From Apostichopus japonicus (taxonomy: Eukaryota > Echinodermata > Holothuroidea > Aspidochirotida > Stichopodidae), in NCBI RefSeq assembly GCF_037975245.1, contig NC_092567.1, positions 22,511,376-22,522,375 on the forward strand: a stretch of DNA of 11,000 nucleotides, written 5' to 3'. Of the stretch, positions 1-8,810 are shown one piece after another. The notes under the pieces are model-generated. The model did not search any database, had not been told where the DNA came from, and saw only the letters and a program-made list of their open reading frames with translations. Made by a program: the position numbers and the translations under genes. The number at the start of each line of letters is the position of its first letter. Positions within the stretch are counted from its first letter, which is position 1.

Positions 1-404
1 TGTGTGACTGAGAGGACGGTTGGGTGGATGGATGGATGGGTGTGAATCGGGTACAACAGGGGGGGGGGGAGGGAAGGATTTGTGGAAGGAAGGGAGGCTG
101 GGTGGTTAGATGGGAATATGGCTGGATCGATGTGTATACATATATAGGCAGATGCATGTATAGATTAAAAAATGAATGACTAGTGGGTGATCGAGTGGGC
201 GGGTGGGTGGGTGGGTCGAGGGATGGATGTATGGATGAGTGGATATGCTGATGAATGGATGATTGCATGGATGGATGTTTGGCCACTCAACTTTGATTTA
301 CACAGACAACACACCCTACCAAAAGTTTTGATCACTTGGAATAAAAAACAAAATAAAAATTTAAATTTAAATCATTTACCACCTTCTCTGCACGAAATAC
401 TCAC
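1..404. repeat. Degenerate TGGA/GGGT tandem repeat in partial third intron
   Basis: From about 19 to 280 the plus strand is built from diverged 4-mers (TGGA, GGGT, GATG), for example GGATGGATGGATGGGTG at 28-44 and GGGTGGGTGGGTGGGT at 200-215. An 11-G homopolymer sits at 59-69. The array is G-rich on the plus strand and imperfect, as in an ageing microsatellite. It lies inside the intron following coding exon 3 of the minus-strand gene. Bases 281-404 are plain AT-rich intron sequence. Confidence 0.75.
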
Positions 405-541
405 TGGAAAATTGGCCATTATAAAAAGCCCAAGACAGGCTAAGGCCCCACACCAGAAGCTGACCTCATCGAGGTGACCGCTACGTTGTCCTCGTAGCTG
501 CTTGTATATATCGTTCTGTTGTTCTCTGACATTCAGGAACA
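405..541 (-). CDS. DRAM/TMEM150-family protein, coding exon 3 (partial gene, runs off window)
   Basis: The exon follows the acceptor TTTCTACACCAG (AG at 543-542) and ends at the donor GTGAGTATTT (GT at 404-403). Two bases (TG) complete the codon left by exon 2 (T+TG, Leu66), then 45 codons follow, ending in phase 0 at Pro111. The translation gives the end of membrane segment 2 (LLLFLNV), a polar linker (residues 71-92) and a third membrane segment with FWCGALACLGLFIMANFP (residues 94-111). The pattern CLGL-x2-x-ANF matches the corresponding helix of DRAM2 (CLGLSIVANF), with the family's highly conserved Ala-Asn-Phe. No further exon is visible between 1 and 398, so the second half of the protein (helices 4-6 in the family) lies outside the window. 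The open frame runs past both splice sites, but only this part resembles the family. Confidence 0.88.
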
Positions 542-646
542 CTGGTGTAGAAACAGAGGATAACATGAAAGTCAAGTGAAAGACTAAAACTCTGTATAGA
601 ATCCTTCTGTAGAAACAGATCGCTTTATATACGAGAGTAATGTTTG

Positions 647-720
647 CTGTGGCGTCGCCAGGGGGTGGCCTGGGAGGGCACGTGCCCTGGGTGGCTTTTT
701 TCCACTTTTTTAACATGTGC
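647..720 (+). mobile_element. hAT-like transposon terminal fragment with internal palindrome
   Basis: The sequence starts CTGTGGCGTCGCCAGGGGG, close to the CAGTGGCGTAGCCAGG-type ends of many animal hAT elements. About 28 bases inside is the perfect 14-bp palindrome AGGGCACGTGCCCT (675-688), then a T-rich run. A GC-rich block opening into AT-rich DNA is typical of these termini. No matching inverted right end was found within the window, so this is a solo or truncated end. Family assignment is from memory of the motif only. Confidence 0.5.
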
Positions 721-779
721 ATCGATTTTTTTACATGTATCAATCATAAAACAGCAATCTAAGATACCATCCAAGTTTC

Positions 780-1020
780 ACCCTGCCAAGAGCGTTAATT
801 AGCGAGTAATTAACGATTTATGTCGATAAATGAGAAGAGTGTCCTCGACAAATTTCACAGTTAAAATTAATCGCATACAATTCCGCCAAACCCACTAGTT
901 TGAATTCAACCAATCAGAGATGCAGGTTTAGTTATGAGCCGTTGCTAAAAATAGATTCAAGACTTCGCGTTGGTTGTACCAGGGAGTTGTTATGCAACTC
1001 CCTGGTACAACTGCCATATA
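780..1020. mobile_element. Foldback/MITE-like block with two hairpins
   Basis: Two perfect inverted repeats lie in the same block. The first is CGTTAATTA (793-801) / TAATTAACG (807-815) around a 5-base loop. The second is a 17-bp arm GTTGTACCAGGGAGTTG (973-989) with its exact complement at 995-1011 around the 5-base loop TTATG. Perfect stems of this length in intron DNA suggest a nonautonomous DNA transposon, or part of one. The element boundaries and target duplication were not resolved. Confidence 0.5.
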
Positions 1021-1711
1021 GACTGTACACAAATCAAGCGTGGTGTTATATTACGTATCTGTCAATGACGTTCGTAGAGTTTAAATATTCATATTATGGG
1101 CGAGGTTTATTAGGTTCCCAACGGAAAATATCTTGGAGAACAACAAAGTTGAAAGTTGCAAATTTTTCGACTTTTATGCCACCATTTGAAGTAAAATATA
1201 AATAGATTAGCTAGTTATGTATGTCGTTATAGCAAAGTGGAATCAGTGAGGTTGAGAAAAATCGTAGAAAAGGACGCAAAATGCTGCTTTAAGATAACAA
1301 GGTATCACATTTCATTACTGCATTTGTAGCGACAAGAGAAAAACTTCACTTTCAAGCGGTTGGGCGAGTCTTCAATTTAGTTGTTAAGAAGTAAAAAACC
1401 AAACCTGGCTTGTGCATGCTAGATGGTTGAATGTGCTGTTTTTTGGAAATAAAATTTCCTGATTATAACATGCACTTACTAACTTGCTCATATCTTTATA
1501 TTAATGTACTATGATTCAAAGATATGGGTTGCCTTCATTATTATTAGAATTTAAAACTTGCTAAAAGTTTCCAAAAGCCGAATACATTGTTGCATATAGG
1601 TTCTGACCGGCCGCTTTATGTCATGACCAATTAGGGCAAGTAACGCTGTCTCAGCGAGGAAGAATGCCAATAGGGAGTGGCAGTAAACTGTGCGCTGATG
1701 TTTCAGCACAA

Positions 1712-1743
1712 GTGACCATAAGTTTTACTTTCTAGCATATTTG
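1712..1743 (+). repeat. Dispersed short repeat, copy A
   Basis: GTGACCAT at 1712-1719 and TTCTAGCATATTTG at 1730-1743 reappear in the same order and near-identical spacing at 4121-4151. This indicates a shared ~31-bp repeat of unknown family. Confidence 0.5.
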
Positions 1744-2119
1744 ACGGCTTCAGGCCTACTGATGACTCTGCGTGTGTCACGTGGCCTGAATTTTCAATCG
1801 CCATGTTAGCAGGAATCGTTTCAGTGGTCTGACTTCTGTAGAAGATCCTGTCAGGGTCGAATCGTCAGGCCCTGTAATATTTATTTATTTACTTACACAG
1901 TCTTCTCTTCTTTTTTATACAGGAATGATACTCTATCCCCCCCCCCCCCCCCTTCTCACTCTCTCTAGAGTTGGAATATTAATAGGGTATTTGGAATGCT
2001 TACTACAGCACGTGTCTTGTTTGTTTTCCTCTTCCACAATTAGTTATAGAATGTAGGCTAAGCCTTATTCTTTATGATTATGATTTCCACGGTAGGCTAT
2101 ATACAGCGCCCAAACTTAC

Positions 2120-2241
2120 ATAGCAACGCAACAACGTTGAAAAGCGCGGTAAAGATGCATCGCTCTGGGTCGTCTGCACCAATTTCGTGTATGTACGGGA
2201 ACCAGGCTCTCACGTGACCACAGCACACACCGATAATGTAC
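2120..2241 (-). CDS. DRAM/TMEM150-family protein, coding exon 2 (signature loop)
   Basis: This exon lies between the acceptor AATTTGCAG (AG at 2243-2242) and the donor GTAAGTTTGG (GT at 2119-2118). Its first base completes the split codon from exon 1 (CC+G, Pro25), then 40 codons follow and one base (T) is left over. Residues 26-65 finish membrane segment 1, pass through the loop, and enter membrane segment 2. The loop contains PYIHEIGADDPE at residues 40-51. This fits the DRAM-type pattern P-Y-I-x3-G-x3-P-E (PYISDTG... in vertebrate DRAM proteins), followed by a Cys/Phe-rich helix start and the conserved Asn60 in CIFTALFNVVALL. This is the most diagnostic part of the gene. The loop is short, as in DRAM1/DRAM2, and lacks the Cys-rich insertion of TMEM150A-type proteins, so a DRAM-like assignment is favoured. 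Vertebrate DRAMs act in lysosomal membranes and autophagy; that role is inferred here. Confidence 0.9.
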
Positions 2242-2379
2242 CTGCAAATTTCGAATGGATTATAGCAAACAATGCTTAAGTACATATTCAGCAGTTCATC
2301 ACATCATATAGGTTATCACATATGCCTATCAGGAAATACACGTATTTCATTTCATGGGAAACTAATTCAATGTCACCCA

Positions 2380-2434
2380 TATGGTATTAGCATGGAGGTA
2401 AAAACAGACTGTTTTTACCTCTATGGTATTAGCA
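2380..2434. repeat. 29-bp palindromic insert flanked by 13-bp direct repeats
   Basis: TATGGTATTAGCA occurs at 2380-2392 and again, identically, at 2422-2434. Between them is a 29-bp segment that is almost entirely a perfect hairpin: GAGGTAAAAACAG (2395-2407), one central A, and CTGTTTTTACCTC (2409-2421). The hairpin can extend to 2391-2425 with one G-T wobble. It looks like a tiny insertion with target-site duplication, or a template-switch duplication. Confidence 0.7.
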
Positions 2435-2564
2435 ACTGTATATGAAAACAGACAAAACTTTAATACACGATATTGTGCCCGGCGTCAAGTTGTCAGCGAA
2501 ATTAAAAGCAAGTAGAGCGATAACCACTTAATGACCCTTGATAAAGGCCTGTAAAACTATTTAG

Positions 2565-2644
2565 TAGGCCTATAGGCCTATCTAATTTAGTAATATCAGT
2601 ACAGTGATATAGGCCTAAATCACACAACATGCAACTTAGGCCTA
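2565..2644. repeat. Cluster of TAGGCCTA palindromes
   Basis: The self-complementary octamer TAGGCCTA occurs at 2565-2572, 2573-2580, 2610-2617 and 2637-2644, with related GGCCTA words nearby (for example 2742-2749). Function unknown; it is a common word in some marine deuterostome genomes. Confidence 0.6.
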
Positions 2645-3159
2645 CTGACAAGCGCAAATGCGTAGAATGTGTGTTACTGTAGAAGTTTAAAATATATGTG
2701 GGCGTTGCCATATAGATTAGTCGAATTTTGCCTCCAGCCTTGGCCTAGTACAAAACTTGGCTCTTAAACAACACATTTAACAGGAAGTGAATGTCCCTTG
2801 CAATTGTCTGTTTTGACTATCAGCCTCCATAGTAACATAACATACCTTCATTGTTGAACAAAACATAACATCATTTTTTAAGCTGGTCACGAAGTATTAG
2901 TATTCTGGCATTTTATACATTATGTCATATCATATGTATCGTTCAATACTTTAATATACCAATGTGTCATGATCAAACATGAAATAATTCCTCCCAATAT
3001 CTCAACATCAAGCCAGAAAAACATTAAGATATATTGAAATTTTCCCTTATTTGTCAATGTGATACATTTAAAGCTCCGTAATTATAAAAAGCCCTTTGGT
3101 TGAATTTTTCTGAACTCTTTTCTTTGCACAATAAAATGTATAAAATGGTATATTCTTAC

Positions 3160-3257
3160 GGTATGAAAAGAGCCGCTAACAGGAAAATGGCAGCTGTGAT
3201 CGGTGACCACGTAAAGTCAATACTGATAGCCATAATGGGTCAAACTTGATTTAATCT
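3160..3257 (-). CDS. DRAM/TMEM150-family protein, first coding exon
   Basis: This exon holds the start of a minus-strand gene for a multi-pass membrane protein of the Frag1/DRAM/Sfk1 family. Reading the minus strand, it follows a strong acceptor (pyrimidine-rich run ending TCTCTCTTGCAG, AG at 3259-3258) and ends at the donor GTAAGA (3159-3154). Bases 3257-3234 are 5' untranslated and the ATG is at 3233, with purine G at +4. It encodes 24 codons plus two bases (CC). The translation begins MAISIDFTWSP and runs into a hydrophobic stretch (about residues 10-31 when continued into the next exon), which is membrane segment 1. Family members start the same way, with a short N-terminus leading straight into the first helix. 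The acceptor before the ATG means at least one untranslated exon lies upstream. On its own the exon would be too short to identify; the next two exons identify it and phases agree. Confidence 0.85.
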
Positions 3258-4120
3258 CTGCAAGAGAGAAAAGTGAGAAATATTTTAGAAAGAATGATAT
3301 TATCATTAATAAACAAGAACATTTCGCAGAATGGGACTATACATAAAACCAATGCATGACATTCCATGTAGGCCCTATAGTAACGGATATCAGAATTTAT
3401 ACTTTACTGTGTTTTTTTTGGCTGCTTCCTCGCATGCATAGAAGGAAACAATTTGGAGCTGATATAAAAATCCATAGCATAATATGTATAGTTTGTTGCT
3501 ATAGTAACATTAGTCATGGATCTGCCAGGAAATTGCAAAAATAAAATTGAAACTTGAAAGGATGTTTATATCGTTTGGTCTACAATTTTACCACACCCTA
3601 TACCTAGCAGTACTAGAAATAAGTCTGAAATTAATTAACACAAAACAAAAGACTCCCTCGCGGTTTTTGTTTCACCGAATAATTAGTAGAGTAATAATTA
3701 ATCATTCCGTTCGATCCTCAACAATTTCTTTGTCGCCTCACCCCCTCCCCCACCCACCCACCCCAATACACATAGGCTACGCCTAGTTTAAAATACTCAT
3801 GTAAAACCCAAAATTGAAAATTATCGAAATTTTTTATTTTCACTTCATTATTTCGAATGAAACGTGACTGGTAAAATTCTATAGGTATAGCCTATATACT
3901 GAGATACATTTTCGCGGGACTTAAGTTAGTTAGACTAGTATACCCAAATTGCATACTCATGACCAATTAGCATATGCTAAAAGTTGCTAGAAGGTTTCAA
4001 ATGTACCTTTCTTGAGGCTATTATGACCCTTACAATAAGTCCCAACCATGAAGACAAGTCAATATATATAGTGCATGTGGCTAACAACATGATGCATTAT
4101 ACTTGAAATTAGAAGAACGG

Positions 4121-4151
4121 GTGACCATTATCTGATGTTCTAGCATATTTG
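4121..4151 (+). repeat. Dispersed short repeat, copy B
   Basis: This is the partner of 1712-1743: GTGACCAT at 4121-4128 and TTCTAGCATATTTG at 4138-4151. It ends directly against a GC-rich island (GGGCGTGGGCCCCGGGGG from 4151), which may be the edge of another transposon fragment. Confidence 0.5.
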
Positions 4152-5599
4152 GGCGTGGGCCCCGGGGGTGTGGGGGCGGTCAATGCTGATAACCTTTACA
4201 CATGACGAAGATTCGGTTCTTTTGTCAGGTTTAGGCAGTAACCTTACTGATGGGTGTGTGAATAGTATTACGACAATTGGTAACCTAAGCAACGGTCTAA
4301 ATAAACCAAAACAAACTAAACAATGCAACACCTGTGTATACCGACAGTTGCAGATAAATAAATAATCTTTCCATCTAAAGTGAAAATAATTAGCCTCCTT
4401 TTGAAAAAGTCTCCATTTGAAAAAAAAAGTGCATTTAACAATAAAGTAATTTATATATCTTCAGAGGGTAAATATGTATGTTTATGTATACGATTACTCA
4501 TCAATGAGTTTAAATGTTTATTAAAAGCACTTAAATCACTATGAAGCATAATTTCAGTTTTAGTAGTATGCCGATGAAAGCCAAACAATATGAATGTTTT
4601 CTATGTGAATATATACAAAGTTCATTCTGAAATCATCATGCAGTAAGGGTAACAATTGTATTTTACTATGTATGTGATTCAATGATGTATCATTTTATTA
4701 GAGTGAGAAAGGAGGAGTGAACTTTGGTAAAAACAAAATCAATGTTTTTTTGCACTAGTAATGAAATTGCTAGTTTAATTAAACATGCCAAGACATATGA
4801 CGTAATATATGCAAATGTGGGAAAAGTATATTTTGTAGACCCATTTTCCCCCCTTTTCAACATTTCATAACAAACACAGGCAACCATCTTCGATCCCCAC
4901 CTCACCCACCCTAACCTCTACCGCCATAACATCTTTGCCCCCCCCCCCTCTTCGTATTTTTTGAACTAATAATTTACAAGGTATTTTTTATCACCTTTCA
5001 TTACCTGATTTACAGCCTACAAATCTCACAGAATGCACCATTTCACTTACAAACATTTGACTTTCTGAGAGAGGAATCCCTTCATAAGCATCGACTGCAA
5101 GCCCCCCCCCCCCCACTGGCTACCCGTCCCCTCCATTCTTAAATTCTGGATTAGCCTCTGACAAGATTTGGATAAGTAACGGACGTAATCTTGATATGTT
5201 TCACGGGATCAAGACCCATACAGAGCCCGAGACACATGTCGTCACTGGGCTCCGAGTTTGCAGTCTTCAATTTTCCTTAATTTAATGAGGAAAATCAGAA
5301 TACTTTATCACGTTAATACTTGACCATGCAGGGTTTCTCATAATTACCCTCCCTCCCCATTCATTTTGGCAGTGGTATAGTAACGTTCTTTGCATCTTTT
5401 TCCATCGTACAAATTATGTCTTTCATCGAAAAAGTCTATGAGTTTGGAACTATCACAAGTTTAATACAGCGATATATGAGAAAGGAAAAAGAGGCCATAC
5501 CAAAAATGTTTTGTAAACTCGAATTCATAGGGATATTGTCCAGTAATAATATTATCTGTATAGAAGTATAGGCTATATCTATATCTATCTATCAATATA

Positions 5600-5603
<4 letters not shown>

Positions 5604-5685
<82 letters not shown>
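5604..5685. repeat. (AT)n microsatellite
   Basis: About 82 bases of uninterrupted TA dinucleotides, preceded by TATC-type units (5575-5595). The Tyr-Ile run that can be translated from it is an artefact. It can form a cruciform and its length is likely to vary between individuals. Confidence 0.97.
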
Positions 5686-5688
<3 letters not shown>

Positions 5689-6544
5689 GTTATTGTAGCA
5701 GGACCTTACATTTAGACCTGAATGAGTATCTTCCAAGACCCCCTACATTAGTATACTAATAAATGACATCGATGTGCATGATTTTCGAATGTTAAAATCC
5801 ATAAACTTGATCGAAATCAACTCATTAAAGCTGTTTTCAATATAGTATTTGCAACAGATCAAGTCTCATTTAAGATGCAATCATTCACAGTGTTTTCTTT
5901 TATATGTCTTCCTCAAGAAAAGTGCACGTAATCCTTTGATTAAAATTGATTGCGGAAGTAACTAAATTGAGGCTAATGAGAACAATTTGCTTTCCCGCCA
6001 AAAACAATAACCCGCGTACGTATCTTCCCCCTTGTTAGCCTATGTCAACAAGGAAGCGACGCACATTATGCAAAGTTTCAAGTTTCATGTAGACAACTAT
6101 ACTTTCTCAAGGTTGTGTTGATGAAAGATAATGCTATAGTTGCAATCACACGTCCTGAGCTGATCAAGAAGTTTTATAAAGGAGGGAGTGGGGTGACCCT
6201 GCGATAGTTTAAGACGACTTCTAATAAGCGGTCTGGGAATGTCCATCTCCCCCCCCCCCCCTCAAAACTTTTGATATATATTGAGTAGGTCACCTCTTCG
6301 TGATTCTTTCATATTTCCTTAATTGGGCTATATTATGAAAATGAGAATAGAGTATTCTTTATCCCATGCATATTTTCATGTGCACCCTGTATATATTTCT
6401 CTGATCCATTATTTGATATATGACCCCTCCCCCTCCCCCCTTGATGTACCTATGACCCAGTCGTGTCCCTCCCTCTCCCTCAATACTGAAACGCTGGTGA
6501 GCTTTATCAGCATATCTCAAATTGAAACAAAATAAACAATGATA

Positions 6545-6578
6545 ACTCAAATTCAAGGAATTTCATTGAAATTTGAGT
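6545..6578. repeat. Imperfect inverted repeat
   Basis: ACTCAAATT (6545-6553) is complementary to AATTTGAGT (6570-6578). With one bulge the stem extends three or more further pairs inward. Function unknown. Confidence 0.5.
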
Positions 6579-6922
6579 CGTGGTTGTAGTTGGTTGTGCA
6601 GAGGAGGAGGGGAAGGGGTGGGGGTGGGGTGGGTGGGTGTTGGACTAGGGTTCAATGACAAGCAATGGATTATTAACTATTCAACGTTTTAAATTTATGT
6701 TACTTCTTGAGTTGGACCACCCATTTCGTATAGATGAGTTCAAACGATGAGTCTATAGATACAAGCTTGCTACCTTTTTTACTCTCTGCTCTGTGTTAAT
6801 CGTGTTGGTGGTAATTTGGATTCCAGTGGCGTTAATAAAACTTTGATTTCGATAGGGAGACGAGAGAGACATAGAAAGGGCAAGGGGGGGGGGGACGGGA
6901 AGAAAATGGGGATTGTACTCAC

Positions 6923-7001
6923 CAACAAGAAGAACAGCCCAATAATGCTTTTTAAGAACCATTGATAAATTTGCAAAGACACATTCAGTTCTTCATCTGT
7001 T
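6923..7001 (-). other. Candidate spliced exon, possible 5' leader
   Basis: On the minus strand this 79-base segment lies between an acceptor ATATTTTAG (AG at 7003-7002) and a strong donor TTG|GTGAGTAC (GT at 6922-6921). One frame is open throughout (1+26 codons, ending in a hydrophobic run IIGLFFLL). However, joining it to the preceding candidate exon (7502-7637) in that exon's open frame gives a stop after four residues. A short ATG frame (MVLKKHYWAVLL) also exists. It may be an untranslated leader exon, the first coding exon of another gene, or chance. No family was recognised. Confidence 0.35.
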
Positions 7002-7501
7002 CTAAAATATTCGAGAACACCCCCCCTCCCCTGCGCCCCCTCATCGCCCTCAACTAAACTTTTCTTATGCTATACTCGTAGTTGTTGTTATAGTCTTCAC
7101 GTGACATTTAAAACGCACACCAAACCATACCACTCCGATGTGGTCACTGACAGACTCACAGCTGAATTAATTAAGTTGACCAATTATTCACGGAAGCAAT
7201 ATAGGCCCGTTGTATTTGCCAAGGCTTGCCCGGATAAGGTCGACATCTGTTGTTTACGGTACTCATTCCATTCTAATGTCTTGGCTACATACATAAGGAA
7301 CCTACTAGCAGCTAGTTAGATGAGGTTATATACTATAACATAGTGTCCCATGCAGAGCCGGAAATTCACTGTAGTAATTGTAGTATACTGTAGTATGTTG
7401 TAAAACATAAATATCTATATAAAGAAAGTTGACAACACTAACAAATATGATATATATGTTAATATATGTAAATAGGCAAATATTAAATTGAACACTCTTA
7501 C

Positions 7502-7637
7502 CGATGATATTCCACAAAATGATAATTAGATATGGGTGATGATGACTAAGCGCCAAGACCTGCAGTGCAGCTTTCAAAATGTATACAAAGAACGTGTGTA
7601 TAGCTTGTCGTCTGCGGTGGATTTGTCTGAAGTTCCG
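7502..7637 (-). other. Candidate spliced exon, unrecognised
   Basis: On the minus strand a very good acceptor (GTGCCTTTATTGCAG, AG at 7639-7638) and a good donor (ATCG|GTAAGAGTG, GT at 7501-7500) bound 136 bases. One of three frames is open (45 codons): a basic start (HRRRQ), a hydrophobic middle and LIIILWNII at the end, like a membrane helix, but I recognise no family. The same frame stays open up to 7760, so the exon could be longer (7502-7760) with an ATG at 7760 and three Cys residues. Without an upstream in-frame start for the spliced version, an untranslated leader or non-coding RNA exon is equally possible. Confidence 0.4.
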
Positions 7638-8377
7638 CTGCAATAAAGGCACTATACTCACTACAGGTTCGGTTGTACACCTGACAGCAATTGTGCGTTG
7701 AATATAGTACTCCCCGGTTGGATAACAGGTATACGTAGAACAGGATAAGTGAGGGAACATCTACAGGAACTTAAGACGATTCTATACATTACCAGTTAAA
7801 GCTATTGCCCACATATACGTCCGGAAGCCTCCTAGGGAAACCGCTGGGAGTTCACAACTTCCTGAATATCAAAGCCGAAATGATAATGACATTCAGTCTG
7901 CATGATTTATAGACCTTGACTGGCTAGCTCTTCGATTAACATATTTCGTATAAGAAGCGTCTGCAAGCATGGTTATGGTGTAAAGCATACAATGCGATCT
8001 ACCGCCTATATACATATGCCATAAATCAGACATATATTAGTAATATATACAGTGTATATTATCATAAATACCATATACCAGAAGAAAGAAAAAGGTGTGA
8101 GGGGGAAGATAGGACACTATACACACGAATAGTGAATTTGGAAGTAGTATAGAGTCTTATCCGCAAGTTTGCAGGTCGTATGGGATAAGCATATATCGCG
8201 ATGTATACCGTCTTTGTATACCGTAAACAGTGTACACTATCCTATAAGTACAGTCTACTGAACACAGAATAAAGGGAAGGTTATAGACATGTCACTTCCG
8301 GGAAGAAAACCCCCCACTAAATACAAACTCGTTGAATCGGAAGTAGAATCTTCATGGGGAAGGACGCCATCACTTAC

Positions 8378-8403
8378 CTGGTAGGTAACACTTAGTTCTC
8401 GTT
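8378..8403 (-). other. Candidate small or first exon with consensus donor
   Basis: The minus strand carries an ideal donor, TACCAG|GTAAGTGATG (GT at 8377-8376). Upstream is a pyrimidine-rich acceptor-like run ending ACTATAG (AG at 8405-8404), which would give a 26-base exon. If the transcript instead starts upstream, the exon extends beyond 8403 and this acceptor is not used. The frame matching 7502-7637 is open back to a stop near 8450 and contains no ATG, so a non-coding role is more likely. The donor itself is the strongest signal here. Confidence 0.35.
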
Positions 8404-8756
8404 CTATAGTACAGTGTAAACAGAGGGGAGAAATCAAATGTATGTTGCTCTAAACCAGAACTATCTAACCAGAAAAATAAGTAAGTGTGAATCCAATTTC
8501 CCCACTTTTAATTTCTTGAAAAGAACACAATTCAAGAGGGATGACCTTGATTTTGTCATTTTGCAATCTAGGTGATTACCAGGAAAATGGGAACCGACCA
8601 CACACGCAGGCAGCCCCTCTCACTCCCCCCCCCCCCCCACCCAAACCGCTCATGCTTTCGTCTGGACAACCGATTACTATTGTTCTCAATTGTACGACAA
8701 CTGGTGAGAGGAAATTTCCTTTTGCAAATTTCACCACTTACATGGCTAAAACAAGT

Positions 8757-8793
8757 CACACACACAATCTACACACACGCACACACACACACA
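8757..8793. repeat. Interrupted (CA)n microsatellite
   Basis: CA dinucleotides with interruptions precede the inverted-repeat element at 8811. A second short CA run lies just beyond it (8977-8987), so the element may have inserted into, or next to, a CA-rich site. Confidence 0.85.
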
Positions 8794-8810
8794 TGTTTGT
8801 ATTACATTCA

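Larger units (their letters stand above)
542..2119 (-). other. Intron between DRAM-like coding exons 2 and 3
   Basis: This 1.6-kb intron is inferred from matching donor (2119), acceptor (542) and codon phases. It holds a hAT-like terminal fragment (647-720), a foldback block (780-1020) and a 16-C tract (1937-1952). I see no further coding exon on either strand; the plus-strand open frame at 900-1205 is built across the foldback hairpin and is not credible as a gene. Confidence 0.8.
2242..3159 (-). other. Intron between DRAM-like coding exons 1 and 2
   Basis: This 918-bp intron has a GTAAGA donor (3159-3154) and a TTTGCAG acceptor (2243-2242). It contains the 13-bp direct repeat with palindromic insert (2380-2434) and a cluster of TAGGCCTA octamers (2565-2644). 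No additional in-phase exon was seen. Confidence 0.8.
3258..6922. other. 3.7 kb without a recognisable gene (upstream of or 5' intron of the DRAM-like gene)
   Basis: No coding exon is convincing on either strand. It contains C tracts (4938-4948, 5102-5114, 6249-6261), an 11-G run (6884-6894), the AT microsatellite (5604-5685), a GC-rich island (4151-4182) next to a dispersed repeat copy (4121-4151), and a G-rich stretch (6601-6640). If the spliced segments at 6923-8403 belong to the DRAM-like transcript, this would be one large 5' intron. Otherwise it includes the promoter region. Confidence 0.55.

Noticed and set aside
900-1205. Plus-strand 101-residue open frame
   Set aside because: It runs straight through the 17-bp perfect hairpin and resembles no protein; repeat-derived.
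1787-1873. Minus-strand frame after an ATATTACAG acceptor, tested as an alternative exon 3
   Set aside because: Phase allows reading but the sequence has no family resemblance, whereas 405-541 matches the third helix.
5461-5736. Open frame with a long Ile-Tyr run
   Set aside because: It is the translation of the (AT)n microsatellite.
7101-7319. Plus-strand 72-residue open frame
   Set aside because: No splice sites, no recognisable family and composition like the surrounding non-coding DNA.
7638-7661. Possible 24-base intron (GTGAGT to TTGCAG) within the 7502-7760 open frame
   Set aside because: Too short for a spliceosomal intron; the two signals must be alternatives.
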